Source: Segatella hominis
Lineage (GTDB): Bacteria; Bacteroidota; Bacteroidia; Bacteroidales; Bacteroidaceae
DNA: 37,413 bases
Direction: 5' to 3'
NCBI RefSeq assembly: GCF_019249725.2
Contig: NZ_CP137560.1
Coordinates: forward strand, 280,001 to 317,413
Shown: positions 19,337 to 30,200 of the stretch, in pieces
How the letters are laid out: the number at the start of each line of letters is the position of its first letter
How positions within the stretch are numbered: the stretch's first letter is position 1
The notes under the pieces: model-generated
Databases searched by the model: none
What the model was told of the DNA's origin: nothing
Seen by the model: only the letters and a program-made list of their open reading frames with translations
Made by a program: the position numbers and the translations under genes

Positions 19337-20824
19337 TTAGAGACTGTTGAGCAAATCTGCCTTGCCATCATTGATGAGCTTGATGACCAACTCTCCGAAG
19401 AGGGTGTTCTGCCATGCAAACCAGGCACGGGTGTATTTCGAAGCATCATCCTTATGGAAAGATTCATGGATGAATCCCATCCCTGCATCGGTATTCAGGA
19501 GGGTCTTCATGCACCAGCGAATCTCATCATCACTCTGGGCTGTGAAGCACTTCATCATGATAGACATCGGCCAAGGCATATCATAACCGATGTGCGGACC
19601 GCCGATACCCTCGCCTGCCTTGCCACGGAAGAAACAAGGATTGTCCTCGCTCCATACGAAACGGCGAGTGTTCTGATAGATCGGATCATTCATCTCAACA
19701 TCACCCAAATAGCCCATACCTAAAAGCGATGGAACATTGGCATCATCCATCAGAAGACGGTTGCCGAAACCATCTACCTCATACGCATAAATCTTGCCAT
19801 ATTTAGGATGATCATAGACTGCATATTTCTGCAGGGCATCATTGACTTCGGCTGCCAAGGCAGAACAATCCTGTGCAATCCCGAGTGCCTTATTCTTCTG
19901 CTCAGTCTCTGATTTCTCTGCCACATGCTTCAGGATTTCAGCCGCCTTATTCATCGCAGAAACCGCCATGAAATTGGAAGGAATCAGGAACGGAAGAATC
20001 GTGGCATCGTCTGAAGGACGGAACAGGGAAGCAATGAGACCAACTGGCTTGACAGGAGCTCCGAAACCATCCCAGCCCACGGTATCGAAGGCACGATCGG
20101 TCATGCGGGTAAAATGGTAAGCCTTGGCTGTTTCCTTGCGTTGCTGCTCATGGAAGGTCTTGAGGATATTTCCGATAGCCTGCATCCAGTCTTCTCCGAA
20201 GATGGAGTCATCGCCTGTTACCTTCCAGTACTCGTAAGCGAGGCGGATAGGATAACAGAAAGAATCTATCTCATACTTGCGCTCGAAAACCTCTGCCTTC
20301 ATCTCGGTATCATCCTTCTGCCAACCTGCTCCGGTAGGTCCGTCGTTATAGGCATTGGCATAACGGTCGATATTGATGCACTTCAACTGGCGCAGGATAA
20401 CACCACGCAGCATCTTCTTCAATTTCTCATCCTTGTTGGCAAGGGCTACGTATGGCCAAACCTGAGCACCTGAATCGCGGAGCCACATGGCAGGAATATC
20501 ACCTGTATAGACGAAGGTATCGTCATCGCCATTAGCCAACTGGCGATAATGCACCGTACTTTCCAGCGTGTTCGGATAACAGTTGGCGAACATCCAGGCG
20601 AGTTTCGGATTCTTCTTGAGGAGTTTCTGTACTTCCTTGATTTTCTTCTCCACTGCCTCTGAAGTAAAGAGACGCTCAGCTACAGGCGGACGCTTGGACT
20701 CATACTTGCCATTGACAGGTGTTACCACCTTAGTATAGCGGGCATGAACATCTACCTCAGCATGCTCTTGTGCCATCGCCGACATTGCCGACATCAGGGC
20801 TATTGCAAATATTGTTTTTCTCAT
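19337..20824 (-). CDS. GH125 exo-alpha-1,6-mannosidase
   Basis: This 495-residue enzyme has a signal peptide (MRKTIFAIALMSAMSAMAQ), so it is periplasmic. GH125 removes non-reducing alpha-1,6-mannose by a metal-independent inverting mechanism. Typical family segments are FANCYPNTLESTVHY, DTFVYTGDIPAMWLRDSGAQ, DGPTGAGWQ and DEIRWCMKTLLNTDAGMGFIHESF. In this locus it would remove alpha-1,6-mannose from the core after GH92 trimming. It lies 42 bases after a GH92 gene and 48 bases before GH130, in the same operon. Confidence 0.93.
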   Translation of the reverse strand: MRKTIFAIALMSAMSAMAQEHAEVDVHARYTKVVTPVNGKYESKRPPVAERLFTSEAVEKKIKEVQKLLKKNPKLAWMFANCYPNTLESTVHYRQLANGDDDTFVYTGDIPAMWLRDSGAQVWPYVALANKDEKLKKMLRGVILRQLKCINIDRYANAYNDGPTGAGWQKDDTEMKAEVFERKYEIDSFCYPIRLAYEYWKVTGDDSIFGEDWMQAIGNILKTFHEQQRKETAKAYHFTRMTDRAFDTVGWDGFGAPVKPVGLIASLFRPSDDATILPFLIPSNFMAVSAMNKAAEILKHVAEKSETEQKNKALGIAQDCSALAAEVNDALQKYAVYDHPKYGKIYAYEVDGFGNRLLMDDANVPSLLGMGYLGDVEMNDPIYQNTRRFVWSEDNPCFFRGKAGEGIGGPHIGYDMPWPMSIMMKCFTAQSDDEIRWCMKTLLNTDAGMGFIHESFHKDDASKYTRAWFAWQNTLFGELVIKLINDGKADLLNSL

Positions 20825-20866
20825 TGTCTGGGTTTATTTATGTTTCGATTTAAATTGTGATTTCTT

Positions 20867-23053
20867 TTAAGGTCTATCTGCACCACGGGTTCCCCACTTG
20901 GATGGCTGATTGCCCATCTGGAGTTCGAGGGTTCCTCCCTTCATCATATCCTGGTACATGATATACGACTTGGTATAGGTCTTGCCGTTGAGTTTGGCAG
21001 ACTGCACGTAGATATTTTCCGGACTGTTGTTCTTGCAGATAATGGAGAAGTTCTTGCCGTCGCCTAAGCTGATGGTAGCCTTGTCCATGATCGGACTGCC
21101 GATGATATACTTGCCGCCTGCAGGCTCTACCTGATAGAGTCCCATCGCAGAGAGAATATACCAGGCTGACATCTGACCCACATCCTCGTTTCCACTCAAA
21201 CCGTCGAAATCATCCTTATACATCTCGTGCATGGTCTGGCGGATAAGACGGGCTGCCTTCCAAGGCTGACCTACATAATTATACATATAGAGTACCTGAT
21301 GACTCGGTTCATTACCGTGGGCATACTGTCCGATGAGACCAGAAATATCAGGAGAGGCATTATCGCCCATATTGCCCGTTACGATGAAAAGGGAGTCGAG
21401 CTTGGTCACAAATTTCTGTTCATTACCGAAAAGCTTTACAAGTCCGTGTACATCATGTGGAACGAGCCAGGTGTATTGCCAGGCATTTCCCTCGGTATAA
21501 TCATCCTGACGATGAACGGCTGAGAATGGATTAAACGGTTCGCGGAACTTGCCGTCGGTACCGATGCCACGCATAAAACCGGTCTTCGGATCGAAGTATT
21601 TACGATAACTCTGGGCACGTTCTGCGAAATACTTCGCATCCGCCTTCTTGCCTAAGAGTCGGGCCACTTTCGCCACGCAGTCATCAGCCAGCGCATATTC
21701 CAGTCCCTTAGCCACAGTCTCCATTTCCGGATCCTTGTCATAAGGCAGGTAACCATATTTCTTGAGAAGACCGAGGCCTCTGTCTTCACGCAATGCCGAC
21801 TGTTTCATGGCCTCATAGGCTCCCTCCTTATCCTTGACATATCCTTTGAGCACCAGGTCGGCAAGCACCGGAATACCCGGATTTCCCACCATACAGTCGG
21901 TCTCATTGCCCATCAGATGCCATACAGGTAGTTTGCCCTGTTGACGATAGATGTTGATAAAGGTACTTGCCACGTCTGGGAGCATTTCCTTGTGGATGAG
22001 CGTCATCAGCGGATGGGCTGCACGATAAGTATCCCAGAGTGAAAGGGTGGTATAATTGGTAAAATCACCCTGATGCATCTTACCGTCGGCACCGCGATAT
22101 TCTCCGTTGACATCAGAGAATACGGATGGAGCAGTCATCGAATGATACATGGCAGTATAGAAAATGCGGCGAGCAATGGAATCTGAAGTTTCCACCTTCA
22201 CCTTGCTCAATTCCCGATTCCATGCCTCGTCAGCCTGCGCCACTACCTGATGGAAATTCCAGTCAGGAATCTCTGTTTGCAGGTTCTGTCGGGCATTGGC
22301 AATGCTGACTGCAGAAAGACCAACCTTGATCATCAGAGGGCGGGTGGCATCTGCCACCTGAACCAGCCAGCGTCCACTATCGAGCGGTTGTACTTGAACC
22401 GGTTGAGAGAACTCAGCCACGAAGAAATTCTTCTGGTCCTTCGCCCATCCTGTAGAGAAGCGATGACCAGCCACTGCAGTTTCCTTCACCTCATCCAGCG
22501 CATAATCGGTAGGTTTATCCCATCCGATACCCTGAAAAAGGTCGAGTACCAACTGTGCCTTCTTCACGTCTGCCCCAAAGGTATAGCGATGGAAACCAGC
22601 ACGCTTGGTGGCAGTAAGTTCCACCCATACATTCGGCTGCTGCAATTTCACCGCATAATAGCCCGGGCGAACATTCTCGTTGGCATGATGGAAGAGCACT
22701 TCCTTCTGATGAGCATCTGTCACTGGGAGGAAAGCAACATCGCCTAATTCTCCGATACCCGTTCCGCTGAGGTGCTGATGACCAAAGCCGATGAGAATGG
22801 AGTCTGACTGATGATAACCGGAACACCAGTCCCAACCACGGGTATGCTCAGTAGGTCCCAGCTGGATATAACCGAAAGGTACGTTGGCACCGAGGAATAC
22901 ATGACCATGACCGCCCGTTCCGATTCTTGGATTGACAAATTGGGTCAGACTGGAGGTTGCCTGAGCTTTATCATGAGCAAAAGCGGCTTGTGGATAGTCT
23001 CCACCTATCACACAAGCCAACAATAATAATATAGGAAATAATCTTCTTCTCAT
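20867..23053 (-). CDS. GH92 alpha-mannosidase (second copy in operon)
   Basis: This is a 728-residue calcium-dependent exo-alpha-mannosidase of family GH92. The N-terminal domain begins FVNPRIGTGGHGHVFLGANV and includes HLSGTGIGELGD. The catalytic (alpha/alpha)6 domain has WDTYRAAHPLMTL, MGNETDCMVGNPGIPVLAD, GQYAHGNEPSHQVLYMY and GLSGNEDVGQMSAWYILSA. The N-terminus MRRRLFPILLLLAC contains a possible lipobox (LLAC, Cys14), but a normal cleavage site at AAFA is also possible, so periplasmic versus membrane-anchored placement is open. Linkage preference among alpha-1,2, 1,3 and 1,4 cannot be set from sequence. It lies 30 bases after the first GH92 gene. The two differ clearly, so they probably act on different linkages. 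Confidence 0.93.
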   Translation of the reverse strand: MRRRLFPILLLLACVIGGDYPQAAFAHDKAQATSSLTQFVNPRIGTGGHGHVFLGANVPFGYIQLGPTEHTRGWDWCSGYHQSDSILIGFGHQHLSGTGIGELGDVAFLPVTDAHQKEVLFHHANENVRPGYYAVKLQQPNVWVELTATKRAGFHRYTFGADVKKAQLVLDLFQGIGWDKPTDYALDEVKETAVAGHRFSTGWAKDQKNFFVAEFSQPVQVQPLDSGRWLVQVADATRPLMIKVGLSAVSIANARQNLQTEIPDWNFHQVVAQADEAWNRELSKVKVETSDSIARRIFYTAMYHSMTAPSVFSDVNGEYRGADGKMHQGDFTNYTTLSLWDTYRAAHPLMTLIHKEMLPDVASTFINIYRQQGKLPVWHLMGNETDCMVGNPGIPVLADLVLKGYVKDKEGAYEAMKQSALREDRGLGLLKKYGYLPYDKDPEMETVAKGLEYALADDCVAKVARLLGKKADAKYFAERAQSYRKYFDPKTGFMRGIGTDGKFREPFNPFSAVHRQDDYTEGNAWQYTWLVPHDVHGLVKLFGNEQKFVTKLDSLFIVTGNMGDNASPDISGLIGQYAHGNEPSHQVLYMYNYVGQPWKAARLIRQTMHEMYKDDFDGLSGNEDVGQMSAWYILSAMGLYQVEPAGGKYIIGSPIMDKATISLGDGKNFSIICKNNSPENIYVQSAKLNGKTYTKSYIMYQDMMKGGTLELQMGNQPSKWGTRGADRP

Positions 23054-23083
23054 TTTCTGAATTTAAGATATATTTTAATGATA

Positions 23084-25387
23084 CTATTTCATGAATTTTG
23101 AGAAAGAATATGGCGCATCTGACTCCAGAATACCTCTCTGCAAATTCGGTTTTTCAGAAAGGCGGAAAGAGATCTGCGCACCTTGTCTCAGGGAATTCAG
23201 GTCAAGATAATTAAGATCATACTTCTTTCCGTTCATCTGCATGTCATCAACATAGCATCCGTCACCTTCCGACTGTATGCTTACCTGCTGTCCGTTCTCC
23301 AGATGGAGTTTCATAGACTTGAAGTAAGGAGTACCCAATGCATACTGTCCTGAACCCGGGCAAACCGGATAGAAGCCCATCGCAGAGAAAACATACCAGG
23401 CTGAAGTCTGACCGTTGTCCTCATCGCCGCAATAACCATCTGGTGTCGGTGTGTAGAGGCGGTCCATCACCTGTCGCACCCAATACTGGCACTTCCAAGG
23501 TTGTCCGCTATAATCATAGAGATAGATGGCGTGCTGGATAGGCTGGTTGCCGTGTGCATAATTGCCCATGTTCATCACCTGCATCTCTCTGATTTCATGG
23601 ATGGTAAATCCGTAATAGCTATTATCGAAAACAGGAGGGAGAAGGAATACCGAGTCAAGCATCTGGTTGAACTTCTCCTTTCCGCCCATCAGACGGATGA
23701 GTCCTTCAGGATCGTGGAATACCGACCAGGTATAATGCCAGGCATTTCCCTCGGTAAAGGCATCGCCCCACTTGAGCGGATTGAAAGGAGACTGGAATTT
23801 TCCATTCAGCAATCTTCCGCGCATCAGACCACTCTCCCTGTCGAACACCTTCTCATAGTTCATCGCTCGCTTGGCAAAAGGTTTCAGTTCCTTCTTCGAC
23901 TTGCCGAGCGCCTTGCCAAACTGGTAGATACACCAGTCATCATAGGCATATTCCAAGGTACGGGCCACACTTTCATTGATTTTCACATCATAAGGCACAT
24001 AGCCCAACTTATTGTAGTACTCAAAACCATGACGTCCGGTAGAATTCACTTCAGGATGAACAGCATTGGCTCCATGAACCACAGCCTGCCAAAGGGTCTC
24101 TGCATCATAACCACGTAAACCGGAAAGATAAGCATCGGCCACCACAGAGGCTGAGTTGTTGCCCACCATGCAACCGCGATGCCCCGGACTCGCCCACTCT
24201 GGCAGGAATCCGCTCTCGAGATAGGTATTGGCAAGACCCGCCTGAATCTTCTCATTCACAGAAGGATACATCAGATTGAGCAGTGGGAAAAGGCAGCGGA
24301 AAGTATCCCAGAAACCGGTATCGGTAAACATATAGCCCTTCTGTACGGTTCCGTTGTAAGGACTGTAGTGAACCACCTCACCGGCTGCATTCTTCTCATA
24401 GAAAGCACGAGGGAAGAGAACGGAGCGGTAGAGACAGCTATAGAAAGTACGGAGATGGTCAATGTCCTCATCCTCCACTTCTATCTTGCCGAGCACCTCA
24501 TTCCAGCGGTTTCTACCCTGCTGGCAGAGCTGCTGCATATCTGCCTGTCCCAATTCCTGAAGGTTTTGCCAGGCCTGTGACTCACTGATGAAGGAAGAAG
24601 CCACACGAGCCACAACCTTCTCGCCTCTCTGACGAATCTTGAAGGAGATGATGGTGCCCACATGATTGCCTTCCTGCTGGTAAGCCTCCTGATAACCGCC
24701 CTGAACCATACCCTGGTATTGACCATCCTTCACATTGACGAAAGCCTCAAAATCATGGTCGAACTCAATAACGAAGTAATTTCTGAAATTCTCAGGAACA
24801 CCTCCACTATTGCGGGTAGAAAAGCCCACCACCTTTCGCTCCTTCGGGAGAACCTTGATGAAGCTGCCCTTGTCGAAAGCATCAACTACCACATGAGCAC
24901 TATCGGTCTGAGGAAAGGTGAAGGACATCAGGGCTGCACGTTCCGTAGGACAGAGTTCTGCCGTCACATCATAGTCGGCGAGATAGACACTATAATAATA
25001 AGGTGTAGCCTTCTCTGCCTTATGAGAGAACCAGCTGGCACGCTGCTCCTCATCAAATACCGGTTTGCCCACGATAGGCATCAATGAAAACTGACCGTAA
25101 TCATTAATCCAGGGACTCGGTTGATGCGTCTGCTTCAAACCCCTTATCTTCTTAGCTGCATAGGTATATTGCCATCCGTCGCCCATCTTTCCTGTCTGTG
25201 GAACCCAGAAATTCATGCCCCAAGGCATGGCGATGGCAGGATAAGTATTGCCTGTGGAAAGTCCATGGTCGGAATCGGAACCCATGAGAGGCTGCACGAA
25301 ATCTACCGCATTCTGTACATTCACCCTGACGGCTTGCGCCATCAAGGTGAAGAATACAAATATGAACAAAACTGATTTTCTTTTCAT
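23084..25387 (-). CDS. GH92 alpha-mannosidase (first copy in operon)
   Basis: This 767-residue GH92 enzyme has a signal peptide (MKRKSVLFIFVFFTLMAQA). Family motifs are FVQPLMGSDSDHGLSTGNTYP, QTHQPSPWINDYGQF, WDTFRCLFPLLN, GCMVGNNSASVVADAYLSG and CGDEDNGQTSAWYVFSAMGFYP. Where the other GH92 reads HGNEPSH, this one reads HGNQPIQH, a difference near the active site that may reflect a different linkage specificity. ATG at 25387 is preferred over an upstream in-frame TTG at 25393. The gene starts 18 bases after the susD stop, tightly coupled. Confidence 0.93.
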   Translation of the reverse strand: MKRKSVLFIFVFFTLMAQAVRVNVQNAVDFVQPLMGSDSDHGLSTGNTYPAIAMPWGMNFWVPQTGKMGDGWQYTYAAKKIRGLKQTHQPSPWINDYGQFSLMPIVGKPVFDEEQRASWFSHKAEKATPYYYSVYLADYDVTAELCPTERAALMSFTFPQTDSAHVVVDAFDKGSFIKVLPKERKVVGFSTRNSGGVPENFRNYFVIEFDHDFEAFVNVKDGQYQGMVQGGYQEAYQQEGNHVGTIISFKIRQRGEKVVARVASSFISESQAWQNLQELGQADMQQLCQQGRNRWNEVLGKIEVEDEDIDHLRTFYSCLYRSVLFPRAFYEKNAAGEVVHYSPYNGTVQKGYMFTDTGFWDTFRCLFPLLNLMYPSVNEKIQAGLANTYLESGFLPEWASPGHRGCMVGNNSASVVADAYLSGLRGYDAETLWQAVVHGANAVHPEVNSTGRHGFEYYNKLGYVPYDVKINESVARTLEYAYDDWCIYQFGKALGKSKKELKPFAKRAMNYEKVFDRESGLMRGRLLNGKFQSPFNPLKWGDAFTEGNAWHYTWSVFHDPEGLIRLMGGKEKFNQMLDSVFLLPPVFDNSYYGFTIHEIREMQVMNMGNYAHGNQPIQHAIYLYDYSGQPWKCQYWVRQVMDRLYTPTPDGYCGDEDNGQTSAWYVFSAMGFYPVCPGSGQYALGTPYFKSMKLHLENGQQVSIQSEGDGCYVDDMQMNGKKYDLNYLDLNSLRQGAQISFRLSEKPNLQRGILESDAPYSFSKFMK

Positions 25388-25405
25388 AGACAACAGTCTG
25401 AATGA

Positions 25406-27244
25406 TTATCTGAAATTGTTTGGCTGCAGGCGATGGCCGTCAGCGTCATTGGTATCAGCCACATCCCACCAGAGTCTTGTGCCCTGAGTATTCACCTGCT
25501 GGAGTTCTGGATGAGAAGTGAAGTAAGTGTTGTTATTCTCGCTGAAAGGATAGAGAATGCGCTTGATATTCTTACCCATAGGCACGTCACCTCCACTATT
25601 GTTGGTCAACTGATTTGCCAAAGCAGGATAGTCGGTGCGACGGAACTCAGCCCATCCCTCATTACCATTAGGGAAAATAGCCATCCACTTCTGGGTGATG
25701 ATTGCTTCAAGCTGCTTCTCCTTGTCGCTACCCTCGAACACCTTACCCGTAAGGGCCTTCTCACCATCGATGTAAGCCTGTGCCTTGTCATTGGCAATGC
25801 CGTAGTAGTCCATAGATGCCTTGATACCAGACTTATAGTAATCCTCTACGGTACCTGTAAGTTCCATGCCAGCCCATCCACGCAAAACAGCCTCTGCCTT
25901 CAGGAACTCAGACTCAGCATAGCCCAAGAGGAGGTAAGCACGCTCACGACTGAAGAAGTAGTTAGGATCCAAGTTCTTGCCCAGACTCTTAGGCGCAGTA
26001 CGGGTGAGTGAATAATTCAAGGTTCCCATGTCAATGACAGGAGCCTGAGCACCACGCTCACAACCTACGAAGTCTTCACGCTGGCTATCTTCACCTGCCT
26101 CCAAAGTGCTCGCTGTCATCTTGCCACGATACCAGCTTACCAAGCAACGTGGGTCTATCTTCTTGGTGGTATAGCTATTACGGCCTGTCTTGATCTTGTA
26201 TTCTGCACCACCTTCACTGGCGTTGCGATAGAAGTTCTCCAAGTCTTTAGACATCACACTCTCACCATTGTAGCAAACACTACACATCACCAGTGGATGC
26301 TCGTTACCACCGTCATCAGTACCACCTTGGCTTACAGGAGCATACTTAGGAACGATCTGCATATTGTCGTCGTTGCTCTGCATCAGTCCATACTCGTTGT
26401 TAAGAGCATTTTGTGCCTCCTGCTTTGCACGAGCAGGGTCTACGTTGGAGATACGCAAAGCCATGCGAAGGCGCAGGGTGTTGGCAAATCGAAGCCACTT
26501 GTTCCAGTCGCCATGATAGCAAATATCGTCTGTGGTATAACCAATCTGGGTTGCATCCGTTGGCTTGATACTGTCTACAGCCTGCTCCAACATACGGAAC
26601 ATGGCATCGTAAACCTCAGCCTGGGTGTTGTAAGACACATTGTTGGTCTCAGGAATCTTGGCCTGCACATACTCCTTGAAAGGCATATCGCCATAAGTAT
26701 CGGTATTGGCAAGTGCTAAGAACGCATAGTAGATACGTGTGGCATAGAACAAGTTCTTGTACTTCTTGGTATTTTCGTTGAACTTGTAGGCACGCAACAA
26801 GGTACGATACTCACTGCTACGGTCGGTATAGAAATGTCTCCAGCGCGCACTGCTCCATCCATCTTTATAAGAATAATCAGGAGATGCGCCAGCATGCTTG
26901 GGCTGGTTGTTGGCCACGAAACCCGCATAGATGTCATGACTCAGGTTGGTAGTGGTCTGATAGTCGTTGAAAAATCCCTCATAGAGGAAGTTGCGGAAAA
27001 CAGAGTTGGCAGAGCTCAACTCACTCTTCAGCGCCAAGGAGTCTTCCTTGCTCACCTTATAGTCGATATTGATATCGGCATACTTGGTATTGTCCTCTTC
27101 ACCAGGCTGCTCTTCACCGCCGCCAGTAGTGTTATCAGGCAATTCGTATGGATTCTTGCTCATCTCATCCATGTCATAGCAGGAAGATAAACTTACCAAT
27201 GCCATGGACACAAGCATCGTCTTGAATATAATCGTCTTTTTCAT
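25406..27244 (-). CDS. SusD/RagB-family glycan-binding lipoprotein
   Basis: The product is a 612-residue surface lipoprotein that forms the lid of the SusC transporter and binds the incoming glycan. The signal peptide ends in a lipobox, LSSC, with Cys22 as the likely lipidated residue. An acidic and glycine/asparagine-rich linker follows (about 33-55). The body has the helical SusD fold signs FYATRIYYAFLALANTDTYGDMPF and WNKWLRFANTLRLRMALRIS, and a C-terminal AIFPNGNEGWAEFRRTDYPA. It resembles the SusD-like_2 subgroup. It starts 34 bases after the susC stop. No SusE/F-like surface binding protein is encoded nearby, so SusD and the GH85 accessory domains may do all surface binding. Confidence 0.95.
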   Translation of the reverse strand: MKKTIIFKTMLVSMALVSLSSCYDMDEMSKNPYELPDNTTGGGEEQPGEEDNTKYADINIDYKVSKEDSLALKSELSSANSVFRNFLYEGFFNDYQTTTNLSHDIYAGFVANNQPKHAGASPDYSYKDGWSSARWRHFYTDRSSEYRTLLRAYKFNENTKKYKNLFYATRIYYAFLALANTDTYGDMPFKEYVQAKIPETNNVSYNTQAEVYDAMFRMLEQAVDSIKPTDATQIGYTTDDICYHGDWNKWLRFANTLRLRMALRISNVDPARAKQEAQNALNNEYGLMQSNDDNMQIVPKYAPVSQGGTDDGGNEHPLVMCSVCYNGESVMSKDLENFYRNASEGGAEYKIKTGRNSYTTKKIDPRCLVSWYRGKMTASTLEAGEDSQREDFVGCERGAQAPVIDMGTLNYSLTRTAPKSLGKNLDPNYFFSRERAYLLLGYAESEFLKAEAVLRGWAGMELTGTVEDYYKSGIKASMDYYGIANDKAQAYIDGEKALTGKVFEGSDKEKQLEAIITQKWMAIFPNGNEGWAEFRRTDYPALANQLTNNSGGDVPMGKNIKRILYPFSENNNTYFTSHPELQQVNTQGTRLWWDVADTNDADGHRLQPNNFR

Positions 27245-27278
27245 TGTCTTGAACTGTTTATGATGTAGTTGATAGTAT

Positions 27279-30200
27279 TTAGAAGCCTACATTGACTGAG
27301 AAACCGAAGGTGCGGGTATATGGCACTGCGGCAAAGTCAAGGGCCTGTGAGAACATAGAAGTATCATAACCTCCATCAGGATTGCCTGGTGTATGTTTCA
27401 GCAGGAAGCAGAGATTACGTGCCACAAATGACAACTTCACATTGGTAAGAGGAGTCTTCTTGAGCACGCTCTTTGGCAGGCTGTAACCCAATGCGAGTTC
27501 CTTCAACTTGATATAGGAAGCGCTGTGGATAAACATCTCTGCATAACCCTTCTGCGACTTGTACAAACCGATGTTGGAATAGTAAGACTGTGCACTTACC
27601 TCCTTGGTATTCACCTGTCCGTCGGCTGTCACACCAGGAACTACCATATAGTAGTCGCTCACACCATTCAACTCCTTGTACTCACCACGATAAGTCGAAC
27701 GCTCTGAAGTTCCTACAGCAGTAGCCATACCTTCTGATACGCTCACGATATCGCCGCCAAATCGCATATCAAACATCGCAGTGAGACTTACACCCTTATA
27801 GTTCAGACTTGGAGTAACAGACATGAGAAGCTTTGGCTCGATGTTTCCGATAGGATGATCGAGGATATACTGCTCCAGATTTCCGCCTGCATCACTACTG
27901 GTAACAGGCATCGGAAGACCGTTCTCGCCAATCACCATCTGACCATTCGCATCGCGCTTGATGAGGTTATTGGCATAGATATCGCCCAACTTACCTCCTG
28001 CCTTCGCACCTACCTTAACTGGCATGTTGCCATCGCCATTAAAGTAGATGTGATCCACGCCATTAGCCAGTTCATCTACACGGGAGATATTCTTGGAAAT
28101 ATTCATGGTGAGGTCGAACTTGAGGTCCTTGGTCTTGACAGGTGTGCCGTAAAGCATCAGCTCAATACCCTTGTTGGTAATCTTACCTGCATTCACCCAT
28201 TGCTGTGTCCAAGGAGCAGATGCATCTACAAGCATAGCCTGGTTCTTGGTCTTGGTATAATAATAGGTGAAATCAAATCCCAAACGGTTCTCCAGGAACT
28301 TCATCTCAAGACCCCACTCGAAGGAAGACTTGATCTCTGGTTTCAGGTTGCTGTTCTTCTTCACGGTCTGTGGAATTGGCACACGGATGCCATTCTCATA
28401 GGTATAAGAACGGGTGTTGTAGAGATTGTATGGATTTGGGTCCTTACCTACCTGAGCGAAAGACAGACGAGTCTTGGCGAAAGTCATCCACGCTGGCAAC
28501 GGATGGTTGATAGAGCGCATGAAATCGCTGAAGATATAGCTCACACTTGCACTTGGATAGAAGAAAGAACGGTTGTCCTTTGGCAAGGTAGATGACCAGT
28601 CGTTGCGGGCTGTAAGATCCAATGAGAGATACTCACGGAAAGCCAACTGCAAAGAACCGAAGGCTGAGTACATAGAGCGCTCATGGCCATTCTCACTGGC
28701 ATTGGTCAACTGATAACCTGTATTGAAAATCCAATTATCCTTCTCCAACATATTCTTGGTAGCAGCACTCAGCAACTCGTACTTCTGGTACATGATGTTG
28801 GCGCCCAGATTGTAACCCAAGCGCAAATCCTTGGTCACCTGATTGTCACCCAAGAAGAGGAAAGAGATATTGTGCTCGAAGTTGTTTTCCTCCGAACGGC
28901 TCATATTATCATCGGTAACGATCTCGCTCCAGTGTCTGCCCGGAATGCTCACAGCAGAGTTACCCAAACTCAAGTCTGTGGCCTGGATGCGTGTGCGATA
29001 GTAATCGAAAGCATATTTAGCATTAAACTTCAACCAGTCGGTTACGTTGACATTAGCACCATAGTAACCGAAGGCACGCCAACGCTCATCACTATTCTGG
29101 AAGCGATGACGAACATAGTATGGGTTGGCATACTGCATATCTGGTCCGAACCAGTTGCGATGCAATTGGTCCTGAGTTGTATAAGTCTGAAGATCCTGCA
29201 AACGCACGTTGCCAGGAATGAGAAGCAACTGGGCTACCTCTCCATTGAGACCAGTCATCGGACGGTTCTCGGCTTTCATGCGAGAAACAGAAATCTTGCT
29301 ATCTGTAGAAAGATACTTATTGATAGTTCTACCTGCATTAAGGTCAACTATCAGCTTATCCAATTTCTCTCCATCGAAAAGACCCTTATTGTCGTTGAAG
29401 CCCAAAGAGAGACGGAAATGACCTTTCTCATCAGAATTTCCGAGAGCTACGGTATGGAACTGAGAGAAACCTGTATTGAAGTAATCCTTCAACTTATCGC
29501 CATAATATCGGTAAGCGATGTTCTCACCGAGAAAAGAAGGTTCCATTCTGCCATCAAGCGGAGCACCGAATGCCAACTCGCTGGAAAGCGTCTTGTTGCC
29601 ATCCTCATCAGTCTTATAAACCGTAGCACCCTGAGAGCCCTGTCCGTACTGCTTCTGCATAGGAATTGTTTCAGCCACCTTACTCCAAGTAAAGTTACCG
29701 TTGTATGTGATGCCGAAACCCTGCTTATGACTACCCTTCTTGGTTGTAACGTAGATCACACCATTACCTGCACGTGAACCATAGAGGGCTGCAGCGTTGG
29801 CACCTTTGAGTACCGAGATAGACTCGATATCCTCTGGGTTGATGTCCAGAGAAGTGCCACCACGGTCGTATCCGCCATAAGCAGAAGCATCAGAACTCTG
29901 GTTGTCGGTAAAAGGAACACCATCTACCACCCAAAGAGGCTGGTTATTATCAGTAAGAGAAGAGTTTCCACGGATAGTGATCTTGGTAGAACCGCCGAGA
30001 CCCGTGCTGGAAGTATTCATCTGCAGACCAGCCACCTTACCGTCGAGGGCACCAGTCACAGAAGGGTCGCCAGTCGTATTGAGAGCATCCGCCTTGACAT
30101 CCTGTACGGAATATCCCAACATCTTCTTCTCACGCTTGATACCGAGGGCAGTAACCACCACTTCCTTCAGCGCCTGAGAGTCAGGAAACATCTGTGCGTT